Source of the DNA: Pseudomonas cavernicola
GTDB taxonomy: Bacteria; Pseudomonadota; Gammaproteobacteria; Pseudomonadales; Pseudomonadaceae
Assembly: GCF_003596405.1 (NCBI RefSeq)
Contig: NZ_QYUR01000002.1
Span: 760,501-824,500, forward strand
DNA: 64,000 nucleotides
Direction: 5' to 3'
Shown piece after piece: positions 57,986-64,000 of the stretch. The translations under genes were made by a program, and so were the position numbers. The number at the start of each line of letters is the position of its first letter. Position 1 is the first letter of the stretch. Under the pieces are notes generated by a model that had not been told where the DNA came from, did no database searches, and was given only the letters and a program-made list of their open reading frames with translations.

Positions 57986-58013
57986 TAAGACTATACAGTT
58001 GACTCAAAAGTTC
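57986..58013 (-). promoter_or_regulatory. AlgU (sigma-E/sigma-22)-type promoter of rpoH
   Basis: On the minus strand GAACTT (58013-58008), a 17-base spacer and TCTTA (57990-57986) match the extracytoplasmic sigma consensus GAACTT-N16/17-TCtga. In P. aeruginosa rpoH is known to have an AlgU-dependent promoter. Transcription would start about 40 bases before the start codon. Confidence 0.7.
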
Positions 58014-58049
58014 AAAAAGCACGAAAACACAAATAGAAACATACTCTTA

Positions 58050-59069
58050 CTACTTTGGCGCGAGCTCGGTCAAGTGCCGGGCGACCGCTAGCCAGGCGCC
58101 AATATACCCCAACAATAGTGCGCCCAGCAGCAGAGACAGACCATCGGCTAACGGCACCCCGGCGAGGGCAAAATCACTGCCGTAGAGCCCTGCCAGCCGC
58201 ACCACTGCGCCATTCAGCCAGTCCAAGCCGAAGGCCAGCACCGCCCAGGCGAGAAACCCGGCACCCAGGCCATATAGCGCGCCCATATAGAGGAAGGGTC
58301 GGCGTACATAGCTGTCGGTACCACCGACCAGCTTGATCACTTCGATCTCCGTGCGACGGTTTTCGATATGCAGACGAATGGTGTTGCCGATAACCAACAG
58401 CAGCGCCATCACCAGCAACAAGGTCAGCCCGAAAACGAAGCGCTCACCGAGCTTGAGGATCGCGCTCAGGCGCTCCACCCAGAGCAGATCGAGTTGCGCC
58501 TGTTGCACTTTCGGCAACTCCGCCAGACGCAGACGCAACGCTTCCAGCGCGGTTTTATCGACCTCCTTCGGCGTGACCAGAATCACCCCGGGCAGCGGGT
58601 TCTGCGGCAACTCCTTGAGCGCTTCGCCGAGGCCCGACTGCTGCTGAAACTCCGCCAGCGCCTGCTCGCGGCTGATCCACTCGGATTCAGCGACATCCGC
58701 CATCCCGGCGATCTGCGCCCGCAGTTGTTCGCCCTCGGCATCGCTGGCATCGATCTGCATAAACAGGGAAATCTGCGCCGCGCGCTGCCAGGAGCCACCG
58801 AGGCGCTCGACGTTATTCAGCAGCAGGGAAAGCCCCATCGGCAGACTCAGGGCGATGGCCATCACCAAGCAGGTGAAGAAACCACCGATCGGCTGCTTGC
58901 CTAGCCGGCGCAGGCTATCGACCAGGCTGGAGCGATGGCTTTCCAGCCAGGCGTGCAGCAAGGTACGGAAGTCCGGACCATCGTCGTGCTTCTTATCGTC
59001 TTTTTTCGGCGCAGCGCCTACGCGCTCAGCCGCGGACGACGGCTCTTGTGGGTTGCGAGTCGCACTCAT
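58050..59069 (-). CDS. ftsX: cell division protein FtsX
   Basis: FtsX is the membrane half of the FtsEX complex that controls cell-wall hydrolases at the septum. The 339-residue protein has a charged ~45-residue N-terminal tail, a first span (FFTCLVMAIALSLPMGLSLLL), a periplasmic loop of ~110 residues and three further spans near the C-terminus, with IENRRTEIEVIKLVGGTDSYVRRPF between. It overlaps the end of ftsE by one base. Confidence 0.97.
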   Translation of the reverse strand: MSATRNPQEPSSAAERVGAAPKKDDKKHDDGPDFRTLLHAWLESHRSSLVDSLRRLGKQPIGGFFTCLVMAIALSLPMGLSLLLNNVERLGGSWQRAAQISLFMQIDASDAEGEQLRAQIAGMADVAESEWISREQALAEFQQQSGLGEALKELPQNPLPGVILVTPKEVDKTALEALRLRLAELPKVQQAQLDLLWVERLSAILKLGERFVFGLTLLLVMALLLVIGNTIRLHIENRRTEIEVIKLVGGTDSYVRRPFLYMGALYGLGAGFLAWAVLAFGLDWLNGAVVRLAGLYGSDFALAGVPLADGLSLLLGALLLGYIGAWLAVARHLTELAPK

Positions 59070-59737
59070 TAGCCGGCCTCCCCATCACCAATCAAACGGC
59101 CGCGCTGCAAGGTCAACATGCGATGGCGCATGCGGGCGATCAACGCCAGGTCGTGGCTGGCGATCAGCACACTGGTACCCAAGCGATTGATGTCTTCGAA
59201 TACACCCATGATCTCCGCCGCCAGCCGTGGGTCGAGGTTACCGGTGGGTTCGTCCGCCAGCAGCAGGGCGGGGCGATGGACTACCGCACGGGCGATACCG
59301 ACCCGCTGTTGCTGGCCGGTGGACAGATCACCGGGAAACAAATCGCGCTTGTCCGACAGCGCCACGCGCTCCAGCGCCGCATCGACACGCTTGGCGATCT
59401 CCGGTTTGGACAGGCCGAGAATCTGCAACGGCAAGGCGACGTTGTTGAACACGGTACGGTCGAACAGCAGTTGATGGTTCTGAAACACCACGCCGATCTG
59501 CCGACGCAGGAAGGGAATCTGCGCGGTGGTGATCTGCGCCAGATCCTGCCCGGCCAGCAACAGCTTGCCGGTGGTCGGCCGTTCCATCGCCAGAATCAGC
59601 CGCAGCAAGGTACTTTTGCCGGCCCCGGAGTGCCCGGTGACGAACAGAAACTCGCCACGCCGTACGCGGAAACTCAGCTCGTGCAGGCCGACGTGGCCAT
59701 TGGGATAGCGTTTACCGACCTGTTCAAAGCGAATCAT
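59069..59737 (-). CDS. ftsE: cell division ATP-binding protein FtsE
   Basis: A 222-residue ABC ATPase: MIRFEQVGKRYPNG start, Walker A GHSGAGKST, signature LSTGQQQRVGIARA, Walker B LLLADEPTGNLD and the H-loop SHD. It pairs with FtsX. It overlaps ftsY by four bases and ftsX by one base. Confidence 0.98.
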   Translation of the reverse strand: MIRFEQVGKRYPNGHVGLHELSFRVRRGEFLFVTGHSGAGKSTLLRLILAMERPTTGKLLLAGQDLAQITTAQIPFLRRQIGVVFQNHQLLFDRTVFNNVALPLQILGLSKPEIAKRVDAALERVALSDKRDLFPGDLSTGQQQRVGIARAVVHRPALLLADEPTGNLDPRLAAEIMGVFEDINRLGTSVLIASHDLALIARMRHRMLTLQRGRLIGDGEAG

Positions 59738-61206
59738 GCGTGCTCCCGCTCGGCGAACAAGGCCTGCACAAAGGCCTCGGCTTCAAAGGTACGGAGATCA
59801 TCGATGCTTTCACCTACACCGATATAGCGAATCGGCAGGCCAAACTGCTTGGCCAGGGCGAAGATCACCCCACCCTTGGCCGTACCATCCAGCTTGGTCA
59901 GCGCTAGACCGGTCAAGCTCACGGTCTGGTTGAACTGCTTGGCCTGGTTGATGGCGTTCTGCCCAGTACCGGCGTCCAGCACCAGCAGCACTTCGTGCGG
60001 TGCCGCCTCATCGAGCTTGCCGATCACTCGGCGAACTTTTTTCAGCTCCTCCATCAAATTGTCTTTGGTGTGCAGGCGACCGGCGGTATCGGCAATCAGC
60101 ACATCCATACCGCGCGCCGTGGCGGCCTGCACCGCATCGAAGATCACCGAGGCGGAGTCCGCGCCGGTGTGCTGGGCAATCACCGCGATCTGGTTACGCT
60201 CGCCCCAGACCTGCAATTGCTCGACGGCGGCGGCGCGGAAGGTATCGCCGGCGGCGAGCATGACTTTCTTGCCTTCCAGCTGCAGCTTTTTCGCCAGTTT
60301 GCCGATAGTGGTAGTCTTCCCGGCACCGTTCACGCCGACCACCAGAATCACGAAAGGCTTCTTCTGCGGATTGATCTGCAGCGGCTGTTCGACTGGCTTG
60401 AGCATGGCCGCCAACTCTTCCTGCAGTGCTTTATAGAGTGCGCCACTGTCGGTCAGCTGCTTGCGCGCGACCTTTTGCGTCAGGCTCTGGATGATCGCGT
60501 TGGTGGCTTCGACGCCCACGTCGGCGGTCAACAGATGGGTTTCGATCTCGTCGAGCAGGTCGTCATCGATGGCTTTCTTGCCGAGGAACAGGCTGGCCAT
60601 GCCCTCGCCGAGGTTGGCGCTGGTCTTCGACAGCCCCTGCTTCAACCGCGCGAAAAAGCCTGCTTTCGTTTCCTCAGAACTGACCGTCGCACTGGTCACA
60701 CCGACCGGTGCGGGCGTTGGCGGCACCGCCGGCGCAACCAATGGAGCAGTTTCGACCGTTGCAAGCGTTACCGGCTCGGTTGCCGGCGACGTCGGCGCCT
60801 TGCTCTCAGGCGCTTTGAAGCGGGCGAAAAAGCCTGGCTTGGCGGCCTCTTCCGCAGTTTCGACTGCGGCCTGGGCAGGCGTTTGCACGCGACTGTCAGG
60901 CACAACGGCAGCCGCCGCGGGTGGCTCGGCAGGGCTAAGCGCTGGCGGGCTGGCCAGCGGCTCTGGCGCCAGGCTCGGTTCAGCCGCTGGCGGCGAGTCA
61001 GCCGTCAACGCCGGCCCAGCCGGGCTTGCAGGCTCTATTGCAACCGGCTCAGCCGTGACGGGCTGAGGCTTGGTCGCCGCCTCGGCAGCAGTCTCCTGCG
61101 GCTTTTTACGCAGCCAGCCGAACAGGCTCTTTTTCTCTCCGGATTCAGCCGGAGCTTTCTCTCCAGCAGCGGCTGGAGTCTTCTTGTCGTCGTTGGAACC
61201 AAACAT
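59734..61206 (-). CDS. ftsY: signal recognition particle receptor FtsY
   Basis: A 490-residue SRP receptor. The N-terminal ~180 residues are Ala/Pro/Glu-rich; the NG domain follows with GVNGAGKTTTIGKLA, DTAGRLHTKDNLMEEL, TKLDGTAKGG and GVGESIDDLRTFEAEAFV. Three short amphipathic motifs occur in or at the end of the acidic region: KKSLFGWLRKK (~25-35), KPGFFARFK (~123-131) and KAGFFARLK (~181-189). Related motifs bind membrane lipids in E. coli FtsY. It is the first gene of ftsY-ftsE-ftsX and divergent from the M16 peptidase pair. Confidence 0.97.
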   Translation of the reverse strand: MFGSNDDKKTPAAAGEKAPAESGEKKSLFGWLRKKPQETAAEAATKPQPVTAEPVAIEPASPAGPALTADSPPAAEPSLAPEPLASPPALSPAEPPAAAAVVPDSRVQTPAQAAVETAEEAAKPGFFARFKAPESKAPTSPATEPVTLATVETAPLVAPAVPPTPAPVGVTSATVSSEETKAGFFARLKQGLSKTSANLGEGMASLFLGKKAIDDDLLDEIETHLLTADVGVEATNAIIQSLTQKVARKQLTDSGALYKALQEELAAMLKPVEQPLQINPQKKPFVILVVGVNGAGKTTTIGKLAKKLQLEGKKVMLAAGDTFRAAAVEQLQVWGERNQIAVIAQHTGADSASVIFDAVQAATARGMDVLIADTAGRLHTKDNLMEELKKVRRVIGKLDEAAPHEVLLVLDAGTGQNAINQAKQFNQTVSLTGLALTKLDGTAKGGVIFALAKQFGLPIRYIGVGESIDDLRTFEAEAFVQALFAEREHA

Positions 61207-61351
61207 GGAGGACGGCTATCTCAAAGGAGCGACGCGCCGACAGGGCAAAAACCCAACAGCCGTGGCCGCCAGTAAAACGGATGGGTATCCTAGCACCTCC
61301 GCGCCCGCCGAAGCTAAGACCAAGCGGGCCGCCCGACAGGTCGACCTCTTA

Positions 61352-62707
61352 ATGAAAATGCTTGCCCGCCGCGCCGCCGGTTTGCTGCTCGTAGCCTTCT
61401 GCTTACCGCTGACGGCACAGGCCGCAGAACCTCAGCCGACTCACGAATTCAGCCTGGAGAATGGCCTCAAGGTCATCGTTCGCGAGGATCACCGCGCCCC
61501 GGTGGTGGTTTCGCAGATCTGGTACAAGGTCGGCTCCAGCTACGAAACGCCGGGTCAGACCGGCCTTTCCCACGCCCTCGAACACATGATGTTCAAGGGC
61601 AGCCGCAAGCTCGGCCCCGGTGAAGCCTCGCGCATTCTGCGTGAGCTGGGCGCCGAGGAGAACGCTTTTACCAGCGACGACTACACCGCCTATTACCAGG
61701 TGCTGGCGCGCGACCGCCTGAGCGTGGCCTTCGAGCTGGAAGCCGACCGCCTGGCCAGCCTGCGCCTGCCGCCAGAGGAGTTCAGCCGCGAGATCGAGGT
61801 GATCAAGGAAGAGCGGCGCCTGCGCACCGACGACAAGCCCAGCGCGCTGGCCTATGAACGCTTTCAGGCCCTGGCTTACCCCGCCAGCGGTTATCACACG
61901 CCGACCATCGGCTGGATGGCCGACCTCAAGCGCATGACGGTGGCGGAACTGCGCCACTGGTACGAAACCTGGTACGCGCCGAATAACGCCACCCTGGTGG
62001 TGGTCGGCGACGTCAGTGCCAGCGAGGTGAAAACCCTCGCCGAGCGTTATTTCGGCGCCATCCCCCGCCGCGCCGTACCGAGCGCGAAGACGCCCCAGGA
62101 GCTGGCCGAACCGGGCGAGCGGCGCATTCGCCTGCACCTGAAGACCCAACTGCCGAGCCTGCTGATGGGCTTTAACGTACCGAGCCTAGCGACCGCCAAG
62201 AATGCCCGCCAAGTGCATGCCCTGCGACTGATCTCCGCGCTGCTCGACGGAGGCTACAGCGCGCGCTTACCGGCCCGTCTGGAACGCGGCGAAGAGTTGG
62301 TTTCCGGCGCCTCGGCCTACTACGACGCCTTTACCCGCGGCGACAGCCTGTTCGTACTATCCGCCACACCGAATGGGCAAACCGGGAAAACCCTGAAACA
62401 GGCCGAAGCAGGCCTTTGGCGGCAACTCGACGACCTCAAGAAGAACCCGCCGTCCGCCGAGGAGCTGCAGCGCGTGCGCGCCCAGGTGATTGCCGGCCTG
62501 GTCTTCGAGCGTGACTCCATTACCAGCCAGGCCACCACCATCGGTGAACTGGAAACCGTCGGCCTGTCCTGGAAGCTGATGGATGAAGATCTGGCTACCC
62601 TGGAGGCGGTGACCGCCGCCGATATCCAGCAAGCGGCCCGCACCTACTTCACCCGCGAGCGCCTGAGCGTCGCCGAGATACTGCCGAAGGAGGCTGCTCA
62701 TGAGTGA
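61352..62707 (+). CDS. M16-family zinc metallopeptidase (active subunit)
   Basis: A 451-residue M16 peptidase with a signal peptide (MKMLARRAAGLLLVAFCLPLT) and the inverted zinc motif HALEH at residues 74-78, followed by the downstream Glu region (FELEADRLASLRL). The catalytic site looks complete, so this is the active member of a two-chain enzyme. ATGs at 61352 and 61358 are both possible. Its last eight bases overlap the start of the partner gene. Confidence 0.92.
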   Translation: MKMLARRAAGLLLVAFCLPLTAQAAEPQPTHEFSLENGLKVIVREDHRAPVVVSQIWYKVGSSYETPGQTGLSHALEHMMFKGSRKLGPGEASRILRELGAEENAFTSDDYTAYYQVLARDRLSVAFELEADRLASLRLPPEEFSREIEVIKEERRLRTDDKPSALAYERFQALAYPASGYHTPTIGWMADLKRMTVAELRHWYETWYAPNNATLVVVGDVSASEVKTLAERYFGAIPRRAVPSAKTPQELAEPGERRIRLHLKTQLPSLLMGFNVPSLATAKNARQVHALRLISALLDGGYSARLPARLERGEELVSGASAYYDAFTRGDSLFVLSATPNGQTGKTLKQAEAGLWRQLDDLKKNPPSAEELQRVRAQVIAGLVFERDSITSQATTIGELETVGLSWKLMDEDLATLEAVTAADIQQAARTYFTRERLSVAEILPKEAAHE

Positions 62708-64000
62708 GCGCAACGGTCTGCGTTACGGCCTGCTTGGCCTGACCCTGTTGGCTCTGCTTGCAGTGTTGGCTTTCCTTATCAACCGCCCTTCCCAAGCCCC
62801 GACCACCCCAGCAGCGGCGCCTAGCAATCAATTGCAATCCCTGGCCGCCCTCAACGGCCAGGCACCCAGCCACCGGGCCCTGGAGATCCAGACCTGGCAG
62901 ACCGCCGAGGGCGCCAAGGTGCTGTTCGTCGAGGCGCATCAGTTGCCGATGTTCGATCTGCGCCTGACCTTCGCCGCCGGCAGCAGCCAGGACGCCGGCA
63001 CACCCGGTCTGGCCATGCTGACCAACGCCATGCTCAACGAAGGTGTGGCCGACCAGGACGTCAGTGCCATCGCCGAAGGCTTTGAAAACCTAGGCGCCGA
63101 CTTCGGCAACGGCGCCTATCGCGACATGGCCGTCGCCAGCCTGCGCAGCCTGGCCGCCACCGACAAACGCGAAGCGGCACTGCATCTGTTCGCCCAGGTC
63201 ATCGGCCAGCCGAGCTTCCCCGCCGACTCCCTGGCGCGGATCAAGAACCAAGTACTGGCCGGTTTCGAATACCAGAAGCAGAACCCCAGCAAGCTGGCCA
63301 GCCTGGAGCTGTACAAGCGGCTCTACGGCGAGCACCCCTATGCCCACTCCAGCGAGGGCACCGCGCAGTCGATTCCAGGGATCACCGTCGCGCAGCTGCG
63401 CGCCTTCCACCACAAGGCCTACGCCGCCGGGAATGCGGTAATCGCGCTAGTGGGCGACCTCTCGCGCGCCGAAGCCGAAGCGTTGGCGGCGCAGGTTTCC
63501 GCCGCACTGCCGAAAGGTCCGGCACTGGCCAAAACGGCCCAGCCGCAGGAGCCGAAAGCCGGCCCCAGCCATATCGAGTTTCCCTCGAAACAAACTACCT
63601 TGTTGCTGGCCCAACTGGGCATCGACCGCCGCGACCCGGACTACGCCGCGCTGTACCTGGGTAATCAGATCCTCGGTGGCGGCGGTTTTGGTACGCGATT
63701 GATGGAGGAGGTGCGGGAGAAACGCGGGCTGACCTACGGCATATCCTCTGGTTTTAGCGCCATGCAGGCGCGTGGGCCGTTCATGATCAGCCTGCAGACC
63801 CGTGCCGAACTCAGTGAAGGCACCCTCAAACTGGTGCAAGACATCCTCCGCGACTACCTGGCCAGCGGCCCGACGCAGAAGGAGCTGGATGACGCCAAGC
63901 GCGAGCTGGCAGGCAGCTTCCCACTGTCTACCGCAAGCAATGCCGATATCGTCGGTCAGTTGGGTGCCATTGGTTTCTACGACCTCTCGCTAACCTATAT
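62700..64000 (+). CDS. M16-family peptidase-like protein, non-catalytic partner (3' partial)
   Basis: The window ends inside this gene after 433 codons. The protein starts MSERNGLRYGLLGLTLLALL with an N-terminal membrane span or signal and has the M16 fold. It lacks HxxEH: the matching position reads MLTNAMLNEGVAD. It keeps the C-terminal Arg-Tyr element (RLMEEVREKRGLTYGISSG) used in substrate binding. Active/inactive pairs encoded in tandem are known in this family. The ATG at 62700 overlaps the upstream gene by eight bases. Confidence 0.9.
   Translation, partial: MSERNGLRYGLLGLTLLALLAVLAFLINRPSQAPTTPAAAPSNQLQSLAALNGQAPSHRALEIQTWQTAEGAKVLFVEAHQLPMFDLRLTFAAGSSQDAGTPGLAMLTNAMLNEGVADQDVSAIAEGFENLGADFGNGAYRDMAVASLRSLAATDKREAALHLFAQVIGQPSFPADSLARIKNQVLAGFEYQKQNPSKLASLELYKRLYGEHPYAHSSEGTAQSIPGITVAQLRAFHHKAYAAGNAVIALVGDLSRAEAEALAAQVSAALPKGPALAKTAQPQEPKAGPSHIEFPSKQTTLLLAQLGIDRRDPDYAALYLGNQILGGGGFGTRLMEEVREKRGLTYGISSGFSAMQARGPFMISLQTRAELSEGTLKLVQDILRDYLASGPTQKELDDAKRELAGSFPLSTASNADIVGQLGAIGFYDLSLTY

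Overview
The window is one contiguous piece of a Pseudomonas-type chromosome (Gammaproteobacteria). This rests on high GC, a complete Pil-Chp twitching-motility chemosensory operon, an SAH riboswitch in front of ahcY, a class A aspartate transcarbamoylase with an inactive PyrC' partner, and a gene order from ahcY to the M16 peptidases that, from memory, runs like the PA0371-PA0432 stretch of P. aeruginosa in reverse. All functions are assigned by reading the sequence; no database search was run.

Layout. 1-9.1 kb is an activated-methyl-cycle block: an ArsR/methyltransferase fusion, metK, a phosphoesterase, ligB, a cytochrome c', a MAPEG membrane protein, then ahcY behind a strong promoter and an SAH riboswitch, and metF. 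9.4-16.9 kb holds the DEAD-box helicase RhlE2, a YceI/cytochrome b561 pair, a flavin amine oxidase, bioA and rsmE. 17-30.5 kb is the minus-strand operon pilG-pilH-pilI-pilJ-pilK-chpA-chpB-chpC; no chpD or chpE follows chpC. 30.7-36.9 kb is plus-strand: gshB, tonB3, algH, ruvX, pyrR, pyrB, pyrC'. 37-43.7 kb carries a TM2 protein, an NlpC/P60 hydrolase, the retraction ATPases pilU and pilT, then yggS-proC-yggT-yggU. 43.9-50.7 kb has a dynamin-like GTPase, metX-metW, a DUF4426 protein, rdgB-hemW, a DUF3392 protein and a tiny ORF with an apparent CTG start. 50.7-57.9 kb: DUF1329, trmB-thiG-thiS, DUF423, a cupin, mtgA, an anchored protein and rpoH with an AlgU-type promoter. 58-64 kb: ftsX-ftsE-ftsY facing a tandem pair of M16 peptidases, the second cut by the window edge.

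How it fits together. MetK, AhcY and MetF make and recycle SAM, and MetX/MetW feed methionine synthesis. PilG/H/I/J/K and ChpA/B/C sense surface or chemical cues and act on type IV pili, whose retraction motors PilT and PilU lie 10 kb away. RpoH and FtsEXY form the usual heat-shock/division/SRP-receptor block.

Most unusual content. Four intergenic palindromic elements (33.8, 34.5, 40.7 and 42.6 kb) share a short sequence bracket while their stems differ. In the two long copies the stem differences are compensatory, so pairing is kept while sequence changes, and the loops stay nearly identical. A 185-bp IS4-like MITE with a 13-bp target duplication has split the metK terminator. ChpA contains 17 perfect in-frame copies of a hexamer encoding Glu-Ala. 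No rRNA, tRNA, CRISPR array, prophage or full insertion sequence was seen.
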